Source of the DNA: Stenopsyche tienmushanensis
Lineage: Eukaryota > Arthropoda > Insecta > Trichoptera > Stenopsychidae
DNA: 64,000 bases
Reading direction: 5' to 3'
Assembly: GCA_008973525.1 (NCBI GenBank)
Contig: WACJ01000112.1
Location: 620,001 to 684,000, forward strand
The notes beneath the pieces are model-generated. The model was not told the DNA's origin. It did no database searches and saw nothing but the letters and a program-made list of their open reading frames with translations. Position numbers and translations under genes: made by a program. Shown one piece after another: positions 1 to 14,300 of this stretch; the first letter of the stretch is position 1, and every line of letters starts with the position of its first letter.

Positions 1-3000
1 GTTAATTTTTTTGACCTTTATTTTCCACTAGATAGATCGTTGCGTTTCTTATAAGCTTATTAAAAATGGTTTAGAAGCCACTCTTTCGGGATGAAGGTTT
101 TAATATAATTTATTTTTTGCAATATTAAAATGCCTTCAAAAATTATTCCCCGCGTAAAGGTGAAAGTTCATTCGTGACGCGCAAGTTTTTCGCTAAAAAT
201 GAGACACTGTATGAATAATAATACGATCGAATAAAGGATTCCAAATTTTGGATATTTAATTTCTTGGCATTACGAATGGGGGATGCGTGAATAGCCTCAT
301 AGTCTCCATTCACATCCCCCCATTTATCGCGAATGTTCATTGAGCAAGAAATTTTATGGGAAATTTGTGAAATATGTATATTAAGTGAGCTTCGATTGAC
401 GACGTCTCATCTGATTTAACCCTGTGGAAACAGATACAACCGTAAATCATTTGCAATTGAAACGCAAAAAAATAGGGAATCATCGATGCGACCTTAATAC
501 GATCGAAGCTATTTAAATGCTGATAAAATTAAATTTCATTAATTCTAATACAGCATATTATTACTTGTATATTTCATGTAATTTGGTGATAATATGCAAA
601 TTTTTTAATCAAAACCTTCTATTTGTCGAGTATTATAATTGCAGCGTGATTTAAAATGTGGTCGACAATGTTCGAGGGAACTTCACTTTCAACACATGTC
701 ATTAGCGGACGGGTTTCACGGCCCCCATTATTTCCATATTGATTTCATTAATCGAACCGTAAATCGGATTTTGGGAAAACAATATCTCGATTTGGAAAGG
801 ACGCAAACCGAACCGGCGAGTGTATAATCCAATAATGAAGAGTTATTTTATTAGGCTTCCATTGAACAGACGGTCCGGGATATTTTCGGGTTATTTCCAG
901 CCCATTTCTCTCACAAACACCGTGGCCAGCCCTGAGTGTTTCGTTGACAGCGGACCACCTATAAATCATCCCCTAAGCGAAGTGAGGCTTTGACACACTC
1001 CACGAAAGTCAACATAAAGGACATTACGTAGATTATCAGCCGAAAATACTTTTAGAAAAACCCTCACAAAATGAGGCCAATTAATCAATACTTAGCCTTT
1101 ACACCCCATCAGTGTTTTAATGACAAACAATGGATCCAAATCCATTTCACTTTTTTGTAAACAGAAGCGTTGGGGGGATATTTATATCAAATAGATGACA
1201 AAATCCATCGAATATGTGACATCCAATACTGAAAGCTTGTTGTCATATTTTCTTTGCTATTTCTATTATTAAAATAGAACGTATTATATTCGTATTTATA
1301 GGTTGAAGGAGCTGTGAAATAAAACATAAAATTGAGATACAGAATATATAGATTTTATTAAATGCAGTCCTAAATACTATCCTAATTTTTTCTTAAATTC
1401 TGTTATTTATCATACGTGCCGAATATATTATATTTTTCAATAAACAGCACACAATTAGAGTAATATTTTTATTTTTTTTATTAAAATACAGTTTTTAATG
1501 CCAATATATTATATTTACCACCCAAACAAATATGGTGTTCTGTAAATAATAGGTAAATGTGCATATTTAGGACAAATTTGGGCATTATAAATGAGCTATC
1601 GGTCATATTTAGAGCTAACGACGTGACATTAATGGATGCTAAAGCCGAATTTCAAATAATGATAATTCATATTTTCAATAGCCGAAACCAATTTGTATTT
1701 GTAGAAATCTAGAATTGATAAATTTTACGTGCAATATTTATATAATACAATATTTACAGAGGTGAAAACGTGGAATAAAGAAGACTTAACACTAATATGG
1801 AGGATAGGCACTTAGCTTTGTTTAAATTTTGATTATCTTGGATTAAATTTAATTTCTCAGTCATAATTGGTTTTAGTGTTAACTAACAATAGTTTTAAAT
1901 ATTAATTCCATAGTAAGTCTAGGAAAATTTGCGTTTAAAATGCTAATTGTTTTAAAATAATTCTTAGTAATTCCATTACGTTACATGGGCTGATCTTATA
2001 CATTAAGGCGTTATATGAATCTCATCCCGTTTCCTCGATAGAAGGTCTTACATCCAACTTTAGCAGCAATTTGTAGGTTTTCAAAATCCAAATTGTAATT
2101 TTCTTTATTCATGAGCACCAAATTTAAGCAGTCTAACATGGCTTGAAAAGTGAAGAGCTTATATGAATTTTCATGTATAGCATTAATATTATCATGCATA
2201 AAAATATATAACTATTCCTCAAATTCTTCCTTAAAATTCCGAGTTGCTCAAAAATTCTGTTTTATGCAAATTCGTGTTATACAAAATAGGGGTTCTAAAA
2301 TTATTCAAACTACTATATAAATCAGAGGCTTCCAAACATTTTCATCGCCCACTTTTTGAAAAAAAAAATAATCACCACCCTCTTTTTAGAAAAAAAAAAT
2401 TTAAAGGTTTTAAGAACTTGTCACATATCTGAAAATGACAATGATTCTAAAACTGGATATCTTATAGGAAAAAAACGATGGAAGTTGATGGAGCTTATTT
2501 TGATTAAATGTATTTTGCTTTATAAAACAATATTGAGTTTTAATTTTTACATATAAATTCGGCAATTTCATATGTTACACCCTCATAAAATTGATTAGTT
2601 GAGACGCTGAAAAGGATTTATTTACGAACGCTTGAATAGTGTTTCTGAAACAATTTAAACTCCATGAATCAACAAAAATCGAGTGCAATATAATGAAAAT
2701 TAATGTTGTATCTGCGTGAGATAACTTCATGATATAATCAGCAGAAAGATAAGAAATCTTTTCACTTAACCAAAGCTATTAAATAGCAAGTCATTTGCAC
2801 GCGAACCCCGGGCAAGATGAGCAGCTAACATTTAGTTAAAATATATACAATTTACAGCACAAAGAGAAACCTGATAATTACAATCTGTTTTTCTTTAATT
2901 TTCCTTTTAATGAACGCTCAAAAATACCTCAAATAATAACAACCCCCGTATAAAAATGACGACGAAACAGAAAGGAATTAATGTGTCAATTCGTGCATAA

Positions 3001-5072
3001 TAAATTTAATTTGGCGCAATTAATCAGTCTTAGAATATTGTTAAACTTCCAAGGATAACGTGCCTTTGTCATACGCCCTAAATATGTATATATGATATTC
3101 GTACGAGGCTTCCGAAACTATTTGTTTGTACATTCGGAATGAGGAAATTGGAAGAGATTCTTGTCAACTTCGGAGTGCTGTCGAAATCACTACACCTGAT
3201 GTTCGATGTGTTAATAGAGTTATTCGAGAGAGCACATCTCTATGAAATTTGTCTCAAATTAAATTTTAGTCACGAAGCAGTTCGTATCGGAATAACGTGA
3301 TACAGCGAACGCCAGATGTATCTTCAAGTAGTCGATCAGCTCAGAAAGTTCTTATATTTCTCGTCCTATAACTTTTTCTTACCTAAACGCTCCTTTAAGT
3401 CGGGAATATTTTGCCGATTTTGCAAATTTATATGCCGACTAACTCTCATAATCAATTTTATTCTAAGCATATAATATATTTGTAATAATTCTACGCAAGC
3501 AAAAATATATATTATAATTTTAGGCTTGGTCAAAATGAGTTTTTATAACGGAATATATCTTTGTATTATGTTTTCAAATTAACTGATTCATTTATACAAT
3601 ACATATGCCGTTTTACTCCAGGTCTACTCTGATGTCCTGAATCTGAGAAAGTAAATACTGAGGCAAATAATAAAGTCAGGATTTGCAACAATTATTGAAA
3701 TATCGTATAAATCCTGTCCAACCTAAAATTAGTTTTAAATAACACCAACGATACCAGATATGGCAATCTATGTTGTGCATGCGGAATAGTTATTTGATAC
3801 GGGCGGTGGCAGATGTAATTTAGAAATTCGGATGACTGTAATGCTCTATTTTAAGATAAACTTTTAATTTTTTTATTATTGGAATTAAATTTAAGATCTG
3901 AAAGCTGCAAAATAAGATATACTAAAGGAATAGATATGAGATCCTAGATGTAATGTAGATGTGTGTTTCAATGTATACCAACACAAAACAAACACGAACA
4001 ATGCTCTGTAAAAATAAGTTTTCTTTCAGAAGCCCATAATACTCGTATATATAAATGAGCACTTGTTGAATGAGAGTTGGTGCAGGAACACAAATGAATT
4101 GGTAATCTGCAGAAGCAATGGTTGGTAAATAGGGACGATTGGATGGATTACCATATATTAAATTTTGTTCAATTGAAAGAAGATAGTTTTATCGATAAAT
4201 ATTTTTTGGATTATTTTAGCTACAAATAGTTTTAAAGATGATGTGTGATTATTTTGATTTTGTTTGAAGACTTCATATTTTTAGTTTATATCTTTCAATT
4301 TTCCTCCGACGAAGAAAATCTCTAGAGTTTAGAGATACACTATTTTAATGTGAGGATTTCCTTTTGCTTTTCGCATACGATTAAGATAGAGAAAGATGAG
4401 ATTATTTGAATAGGAATATTAAACTCATGGATGGCCCAATATGAAAAATTTCTAGTCTCGGTAGTTTCATTTTCTTATCCAGAATATCGGAATTAAACTA
4501 GATCGAAACGATCAATATGTTAATATTTCTGATCATCTTTATTTCTTGACATGGTAAAATTTTATTCCCCTATATCTAATGTTCCTTCTCGAGAATTTCT
4601 CGAAAAATATGCAAAATTGAAAATTCTCATTTCTTGTGAAATTTTCTGATTCCTCGAGAAATTTTAGAAATCAATTTTTATTGTATAAAATAAAATTTGT
4701 ACGAATATTTTTAGTGCAAATATAACCACTTTCTTCATCACTTTTGTTATTCATCATTCATTAAAAAACATTAAATCGTCCTACTTCCTTCCATACAAAA
4801 TTCCTTGTTCTAATTATAATATTTACATATAATAGTCTCCGTCTAATCTTTCAAGATCATTCTTTGCCTGAATTATGTATGTTTTTGAATTGTTTTGTCA
4901 CTTATGTGTTCCTGAGAACGCCCACTATATCAAAATAATTGGGAGTAGAGTCAATATGCCATTTTAAAAGTGGATGTTGGCTGCCAGACTATAGTGAATT
5001 TATTTGTTAAGTTAATTCCACAGACGTTATATTGTAAATTTGCTGACTGGAATCTCGCATGAGAAAGGGCTT
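1..5072. other. AT-rich DNA without recognisable genes
   Basis: Only short ORFs with AT-driven composition are present. A possible degraded repeat lies at about 2230-2590; its last part is shared with 52966-53036. GC-richer unique patches occur near 640-970 and 3100-3350. No gene, RNA or regulatory site could be supported. Confidence 0.6.
2521..2590. repeat. Dispersed repeat fragment, copy A
   Basis: It shares with 52966-53036 a segment built around ATTGAGTTTTA followed by TTCGGCAATTTCATATGTTACAC and CTCATA, in the same orientation. The long shared word is unlikely by chance. It is probably the end of an old transposable element: the stretch just upstream (from about 2326) begins CAGAGGCTTCCAAAC, which resembles a hAT terminus. 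Class unproven. Confidence 0.45.
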
Positions 5073-5080
5073 ACTCAAGT

Positions 5081-5356
5081 CAGCCGTTCATATACTTATG
5101 TAGTCCGCGAACCCCATTTTGAATAAAATTTTTTGGCGGACCCCATCCCATTTTGCGTCATTTTTGAGACTTAATTTTTTAAGTAAGCAAACATTTCTTG
5201 GTCAAAACAGATCTTCTTATAATGTTTCCTGTAAATAATTCCATGAAAATGTCTTGTTCAAATATAGATAAATATATTTTTTTATATTTTCGCAGACCCC
5301 CGGTAATAGCTTCGTGGAGCTCCAGGGGTTCACGGACCTCAGTCTAAGAACCGCTA
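5081..5356. mobile_element. hAT-type MITE, copy 1 (degraded, 276 bp)
   Basis: Non-autonomous element of the same family as 44176-44501 and 45060-45761. It begins CAGCCGTTCATATACTTATG and ends CTAAGAACCGCTA. The repeated phrase 'gcggacccc' occurs near both ends, and the internal stretch from ACATTTCTTGG to ATAGATAAATAT matches the 44.2 kb copy closely. Flanking 8-mers ACTCAAGT (5073-5080) and GCTTAAGT (5357-5364) agree at 6 of 8 positions, which suggests a decayed target duplication of hAT length. No coding capacity. Confidence 0.75.
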
Positions 5357-5364
5357 GCTTAAGT

Positions 5365-8300
5365 TGCAGATTTACTATTAAAAACTTTCTCAGATTCTCA
5401 AAGGAATAATATCAAAAGGATTTGCTGTCAATGCAGTTAGAAATATGGTCATTCATCTTTCAAATGGACTCAAATGGAATTTCATAGTTCCAGTTGGCCA
5501 TTTAATTTTGAAAGAAGAATGCATTTATTCATAAAAAGATTCCCTCTGTTTCTTCAAGAAATTTAATAAGAGAAAAACGAATTCTTATACGATGCATGGA
5601 TGAGGTATCCATAAACACAAAAGGATCCTTTTCGTAGCTTTTGTAAGTGAAAATAAAATCTCCCGACAGCTTTATATGACCCTTACGATAAACATTAAAT
5701 CGGAACAAAAGTGAAAATATTGCCAAAGGGTGAAAAGGAAATGCGGACGGATTTGTTGTGTCAATACATATTATTTCTGCCTTCTTCGTTTTTAGACGAG
5801 ATATTAGAAAGTGGCGTTAGCATACGTATTCAGTGGTTGCTGACACGCAAGGAAATATTGTCAATATCCGCACATGTCGATGAAAATGCAATTACAGTTG
5901 AATGCTGTTGGGTATATATCCTGGGGGAGAGCAACTCTATTCTAACAGGTTTTCATCCCACTGGTACAATTTCAATTCCGCATTGAATGGAAAATATATT
6001 GTTGAACAGGTAAACGCAAGTCAACAACCTCAAAGCCCTGTGTTATACGTTCGAATAAATGAAAAACCCTTCACGAGTCTGAAGTCGATGTTAGATGCGA
6101 TTACGTATATGTATATTTTAAGCCACACAATATCAGATTTTTTTGGTGCAGAAAAATCATCTTGAAATTCATGGAAAATAAATACAAGCCAATTCGAAAC
6201 GAATCCAGAATAGAAAGCGACCGGAGTCAATGGAGATAAGGAGAGCTTTTTAGAACTTTCTTCCGCAAACAAAATGGAGAGCGTTGCTTTGAAAAACTTT
6301 GAACTTTTAAAAAGAACGAACGTCAAGTTGCTTATACAAAACAAACGCAAAGATCGAAAGCAAAGTTGGATGCTGCAATGGAGACCATAAATCCTCATAG
6401 TCGCCCCATAAAAGTGCACAATCCTCCGCTGCTCATGAAATCGATCTACATACGAGATAAATTTGATAATAAATGATCAATTATTTAAATTCAACATTCG
6501 GACAAAATTTTGAAACGAGCTATTTGACCAATGCCGATATTATATATTGTAGATATACATATATTTCCGATACTTCATCCTTAGAGGCATTTTATTTCAC
6601 AAAATAAATTACTTAATTTATAAGCGAGCAAAAGGATGCCAGATTTCAAGGAATTCTAGCAAATATTGCCAGCTATAAAGTCGTTCATTATCAAATCCCT
6701 CGGAATCCATGAGTCTTCAATAAAATAAATAGCAATTGAATATGAAATTCGCGTTTGGAATATCGTTTTTAAGAAAGAGTTTTATTATTGATAATGTAAT
6801 AAAATATATTCGTTAAGATTTATTAAAATCTGCGATTAAGAAGTCATTTTTTTAAGATATAAGGTAAATATATAGTACTTATTTGAACATGATCAAACCC
6901 TTATTGGAGTGATTTGACTAGAATATAATATTGTTAATGTATTCCCAAAACTTGATGTTAGTATTTCCCTCAAATTTATTCATTATTATAATGCCTTTAG
7001 GTGAATAGAATACTATTTTTAAAAATTAAATTTCGAATTTATTTAGTGAATAAAATATTTTTAAGGGTCGTTATTTATTATTTTTAATAAAATTAAAAAT
7101 AAAACCTCCTGTTCATTTTATTATGTTGTAGATGAAATAAATATTTAAGAATTTTCATAAGCTTATAAAGGTCTGATATAAGAAACAAGGCCATTGCCGG
7201 TGGGCATTGAATTAAGTACACTTCATTCAATTAAAAATGAAATAGTATCATACACAGTTGATATTAGAAAATTCAATTTATTGCTACAAATAAACAATTG
7301 GAGGACCTTATGAACCAAAAAATGCAATGAAAGGTAAATAAAAAGCTCTTCATTTAATTGATTATCTCTTGTGTGGATGTTATATTGTTTGAAGCATTCA
7401 ACAGTAAAATATTACTTGAAAAATGGCAGTTTGTTATATTTTTTAGGGCTTAATTATTTTTTTACGATTATTTTATAAATGTACCAACAAGGCTTATGAC
7501 AGATCTGTTGTTTTATGAGCCATGTCGAGCACACAAATATCGGCACCAAATAATTTTGACATTCTAGTGTGTAAACTAATTGCTGGCTACATCACCTGTT
7601 CTAATTATTTCTAGTTGAATATAACTGATACGGGGATGAAGTTTATTCTGCAAACCTACGTGAAAACGAGGGGATGTAATATGCTGGGCTAGGTAAACAA
7701 CGTGTTTCATTAAACAATTAATTTAACCCATTACTTCATTATGATCACGTTGTTGGTATAATCTGAGAGAGAACATCACTCCCCGATGTTCACTTATATT
7801 TATATATAGATCGTTTTATATAAGATTTATATAATGTACACAAATTTGTACCATCGCTTCGTTTTGGGTGAATTTTTTTAATTAAATACGTTTTGGTCCA
7901 TCCCATGCGATGCTGATGTAGTCTTAATTATACGCATACAGATACTTTCGCTTCAATTACTCGTAAATCAATATACGCAAATTACTGAGAACTTTATGAG
8001 CTAAAAAATATACCAAAATAGGCATGATGCTGTTAAGTAAGAGTACGCCTTAATGAAAATACATGACCTTTTAAGTATATGATATAATATATGGAAGGCA
8101 TTTGTGAAAAACTTAATGGAATTTAGAGTGTCTACCATCTTGGTTTTATTAGAATACATTTTAATAACTTTACCAAATAAATAATTTAAAATGCAAAAAG
8201 CTCGAGAAACTTCAGTCAAAAACATGCTTTAAACTAGTATTTTAAAGAATTATGTGCTAAATTATTATTTTTATTATTTTTTTTTGAAAAAAGTCAAAGA

Positions 8301-11300
8301 AATTAGCATGCTTAGCCAAATGGAAATTTTTCCTTTTACATAATTTGACAATGTTTACAATCACTTGAGCCCTTTTCATGCGAAATAAAAGCTTTTCATA
8401 TAACAGCCGAATTTATTTTTATAAGAATTTTTATTTTGCTCCCTTAAAATTCTTGTTTATACTTTGTTAGCGCGTTGGCACCAATTGTTGTGATGTCAAA
8501 TTAAGGCCTTTAATGAAAGGAGTATAACAAGATGTATATTCGGCTGAGTAAATATACTGTGCTTGACAAAATTTCGTATAGGCAAAACGTATATGTTTGT
8601 CCATGTAACGCCTTGTTACCAATTAATTTGATCCTTAAAAAAAATCATCAAATCATTACCATAATTTCATGATGATAAATGCTATAAGTTGTATGAAATT
8701 TTAGAAAATATTGCATTATTAAGAAATATTTTTTTGCTTTTCATACATAACAGCACAAATCGAACAATCAGATAACATTGAGGCAAAGTCAGTTCATGAA
8801 CGCTTTTACAACTTATTGATAACAAGCAATAAAAAAAGGGAAATTTCTCAGTATTACACATCTCACATCATACAATGAGATCATATGATAGCAGTAAAAT
8901 TCAAAAATAAACTGCAACATTACATATTATATTATGATTCATGGTTTTTAAATATATAAAATTCATAATAAGTACTGTCAAAATTACATCACATAATTTT
9001 GTAAACAAACACTTAAAAAAACTAGCATGATTGTATTGTTTCGCAACTTTTTGCCTGGATTTTTTATGCATTAATTAATGCTATAGAAAAATGATAAACA
9101 ATGAATATAATATTTATTATTATGTAAAGAAATGAACGTGTTCTTAAAAAAATAAGTTAGTATTCAAATACCTAAAGCACCTAAAATGAAATCGTGTATT
9201 TAGAAGTGCTGTTTTAGTTTACGAAAAAAATGTCAGCTTAATACATAGTGAATATGTTGTTTTCATAGAAGGAGGTTGCTTTAAAGATGTTAATGTTGAA
9301 GATATTCAAGAATGAATAGCAAAAAAGATACCAATTAAGCAAATTTAGTGGAAATGGTATATGAGATAGCCCAAAATTTAGAGGACGATGCATTTTGTAA
9401 GCATTTTACCCTAAAAAGATTTATTTGCATATTATTCCCTATACTAAAAAAGTATACCCTTGAAATAAATACACAAATCTATACAAATTTATGAAGATAA
9501 TTCAGCTGAAAGCGAACAATTGGAAAAAAACAGATTTAAAAAAAAAATACAAATATGAGTACAAAATACAAGATGCTGCAGAAGAATGCTCCAATAATGA
9601 GATTTTTGGTAAATAAAAAATAGGGTTATCAAAAATTCATGATTGCCCGAGATTGCCTTTATTACCTAGTTACGTTAACAGGAAATGATTTTGATTATAG
9701 TTGTTCTAATAAAGATTTTTTATCTGTTAAATGATAATTTTTCTAATTTTGAAATTTTAGCATATTTTTACTATAGGTACCACGTTTCGTATAACATTAA
9801 CTGACATAATATATCGTATTTCTGTTAAATACATACATAATTACAGTATTTATGCTAAACGTAACGACACGAATAAAAATGATAATAAGGGTATAAATTA
9901 CGCTTATTTGTGATTGATTCCTTTCATACCCGCGATACAAAATGTTTTTCACGCGTATCTGATACGCTGTTTAAAATGCGAGGCGCAATTTTACTATGTC
10001 AAATTTGCTAGAAAAGCAATAAACACGACTTTTGTATCGTATGTAAGCATCACACGTTAATCATTATTGCTTTTTAATATCTTTCCTTTCCAGCAAATAT
10101 TTTGTTCCGCGCTTCAAGTCACGCACGTAACGAGCAGAAAAGTCGCAAAAATACATGACGTATTTTTGTTCATGAAAAGCATGAAACGCTCCAAGTGTAA
10201 TCGAACGAAAAGCTACTTAATTTAATATTCCGGGTTTATTCAATGAAAAATGTCGGTGAAATGAGCCCAATCAAATTTGTGCGTCGGCACAGCTCCATTA
10301 AACAAACGTCGGTCACAATTAGCGGCATGACAACTCATTGTATCAGTTTAATGGAAAGAGTCTCAGCACAATGGATGAGCTTTCGGCTATCAATGCCGGC
10401 CCGAAGATTGAATAATTTCGCCTGGATTTATTGAAATATTTTCCATGGAGATGTCACGAGCAGCGAGGACGGGCCATGCGAATCGTATTGTTGAACCAAT
10501 TACTAAAAGCGTCATACAAATGTCACTCGGGCTTCCGTATTGATCCCAGAACGATTGTTCAATCAGTATTTAACCGCACGGAACAAATAAATTATATGTC
10601 ATTCTGATCATATTTTCCACGCGAAACATGTCACAGAACCGTATAATTTTCATTTTCATGATGTGATCATGATTATGTCTAGATCGCTAGCTTTAGATAA
10701 ATTAAGCACTTGACGTGCGACTAAACGACTTCAACCAACCCTCAACCTGCAACCCCTTCATTTACAGTCGAAATACACATGGCAGTTAAGCCTTTCAGCT
10801 TTTACAAACATACGACATGAACATGCCTTTCTTTAAGTAATTTTCATTGCGATAACATAAATCGCTCAATGATAATGACTTAAATATCTAAACTCAATTT
10901 TACAAACTAATTTCCATGAAACACATATTTTAAATTCCTAGAGGAAATAATTGTATAGATAATTCTATTTTATATTGGTTACAACAATACGAACGCAAAA
11001 ACTATCCCATTGGATCTAGTGATGGTATACTGAATTAGCTCTTGGACCCATATTATAAAGATTTGGCTCAAGTTCAGATTGTGCAAATAAATGTTCACCG
11101 TATTTAAAAAATTTTAGAGACTAAAATTTTTAATAGTTTTGATCGATTATCTCGATCCACTTTTATTCTGATTTCCGAATGATCTTACTGAAATAATTCC
11201 CATTCAAATAACCTTATTTAGGTTCAATTATACATAGAAAGCAATAAGAAATCGCCGCATCGCGCTTAATACGATTTCCTTTAGAACAAAATTTTATCAT

Positions 11301-14300
11301 CTGAATTGCTATAATTTATATCAATTATTATTGATATATAAATGATTTTTTTGATTTTATAATGATTTTAAATATCACAAATTAATCCAAAATTAATTTG
11401 TTATGATTCTTAAAATTATATTGTAATTAAATCTCATACATTGTTGATGTTGAAATTAAGTCTTTGTTTTATGACACACGATGTTTTCATTGTTGTTTCT
11501 AAAAAATCGGGAGAAGCAGAAATAAATATAGAATTATGGATATTTGAAACCTTGTCTTCCTCGAATTATTGCAAGTACTCATAGTAATATGAGTAGTTCA
11601 AATGAAATACTTTGATAAAGACGTTGTTATCAACAAAATGGAAAATTTTAAGAATTCTTCACAATTTTCTTTCATCCTTTGCTGATGCTAGCAATTCCAG
11701 TATCTGAGACTTTTAGTTTTATTATAATAATATATTTTTCTATATTTATCTTGGGATTCTCATTATTAAATCTCTGATTTATTACAAAATCACTCAAAAT
11801 ATTATATTTTTATCGCTCTGGTCAAAGCCCCGAATGGTTCACCCTATCGGGAACTCGATTTTTTTAAAGGAAAGTCTACCTAATTCATTCGAGAAGAACA
11901 TTCAGCAAAATAAAGAAAAACATAAAAAACAGCTTTTTCAGTTCATAAAGATGCTTTATTTGTTATCTTGAAAAAAATATTTTAGATCTAACTGCGAGAC
12001 TTCAGTCACGAGTCATTTCTGTAAGCATGGGCAAGGTCACCCAAACTAGTTTAATCATATAATCACGAGATAGAAAGTAATATGAAGTATATTTCCATAA
12101 ACTTATACAGGAACTTGTGCATAAATTTGTCTTATTAATTTAATTACCAATATAGTTTATAAATCAGATTAGTCAATCATAATTGCAATAACTGTTTTGG
12201 CCTATTTAATCATCATCAATCATCCAAATGCTTACTTTATAAGCAGAGGAAGTCATGTTAAGCATTACATATTTAGTATTGCTGATTAAAATCATAAAAC
12301 GTATGACTTAATCGGCAAAGAAAGATAATATCGAATAGTAATTCAAATGAAAAGAAATTCGAATTAATATTAAAATGGTAAATATATAATAATTAAGGAA
12401 TGAACAATGAAATTATGATCACTCAAACTATATTGTAGCTGCCACATATTATTTGTATTTAATATTGCAATGCTTTGAATGTTGTAAAACCTCAAACAAT
12501 TCTTGCGCTACAACATTAGCCACTTCTATCAAAGCCCTAGTCATCTTGTATCGAAAGTAGATCATGTTTATTTAACAATATTGAATGTAAACTATTTGTA
12601 GACAAAATAGCAGCTTTGCCGATTATAATGCCGGAATGTATAATAATACAGGTTTCTAAAATCGTTATTAATGTCCGCAACGTTGAAAGCTTGGTAGACT
12701 GTAACTTTCCTGATTTACATTGTATAAATACTGACTGAAATAAAAGGAGCTTTATAGAAATGGGTGCAAAATTTCGGTTACTGTCTCTCGCATTCATGAA
12801 CATCAATTTTAATAAGATCAATGAATGATGTTTAGTTTATATATTTAAATTTTAGTATGATTACATTCTGTAATATAATTGCAATGATTTATTTTTAAAT
12901 TCGATGTAATTCTTTATTAAAGCACGTTGTCGTTCCAAAAGGTCTATGTAAATTATTCTGCTCGCTATAATAAATGTTCGTCCGAATTCCAAAGGGAAAC
13001 ATACCACAATCTGAAGTTTTATATTCCAGCAATATTTTAGATATGAATGGACACAATGAAAATTTCAGCTTCATTTATCCGGTGAAGCGTTTACGAGTAG
13101 GTATTATTGTGTGTTCGTGCTCGGGTGGCTATGCGTGTGTAATTGGCCCGGATACCCGATGAGATAAAATTATGCGATAATTTTCGAGTGTAGGGATGAA
13201 GCCGTAAAAATGTTGGGCCGAGATGATGGCGACGATAAGACAAATGTTAGCATATAATAGCGGGCGTAATCGGGAGCTTTCAAAAAGCTCGCTGAAAATC
13301 TCGTTAGGAGGGCTCTCCCATATTTTCCGATTCAAAGTTCGCAGGGCCTTTAAGATGGTATGTCAAGATTAACGGGTCCCATGAATACGCTAACTAGAAG
13401 TGGCTTTAACTACCCGACGAAAAATCTTGCGACGGTCGCTTCCTAAGAAAATAAACTACGATATGGAGCTCTTTTCTTGACTTCAAACTTTCAAGTTTCT
13501 TTCTTGCTAAACTTTTATGCGATAAGCGTCTCCGTATACGAGTATCAACCTTAAGCGTCTGAGTCAAGGTCCAGACTGCTCCTAATGAATTATAATGTCA
13601 TATTGGAAGTTCAACTTTTTAACAATTCTCCTAGAATATTTTCTATTATTTAAATTTATAAAAAATATATTCTTCTTATTTTTAAGTTTTCATATTCATA
13701 ATCAAACGTGGAAAATCTCCAAATGCGACTCCTCTCAGGAAAGAATTTTTAATATTGTGATTTCACATTAGCTCCCACATATAATTAAATCCAGTTAGAA
13801 GAGCTATTCTAAATGATTATTTCAATAAGAATTTAAATTAAAAGATAATCTATGAGTGAGTTGTGAAATCTTCATCTATTTCAAATTATATTTCGATTAT
13901 TGTTTGCAAATCCAATCACTTAGAGGCAGCCCTGTATGACTTTTAAACCGCCTCAATATTTATTTAGTTTGATCCAGGAATTCACAGCTATCCTGAATCT
14001 CAGATTTAATCCATCATCACAACTTTTAATCGGTAAATAAATAAGATCTTTAATATTTTGATTTAAAATGTATATATATTTATGTAAGTATGTAATTATA
14101 TATCATAACGTACATCTGAAACATAACTAAGCACTTCTTTAACCCAATGACAACATCTCCAAATGCAATAATAAGTCTCCGATTTGTTTTGTTAGTTCTT
14201 TGAAAAGTCGTCTAGCACAACTTTTTCTCTTATGGAAATAACAATTTTCACAACGAGTTTCATAACTGAATTTAAATTCATAATTCTTCTGTAAACTGTT

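Noticed and set aside
4585..4670. Heat-shock-element-like TTCTCGAGAA repeats
   Set aside because: Spacing of the half sites is irregular and no gene follows; chance in AT-rich DNA is likely.
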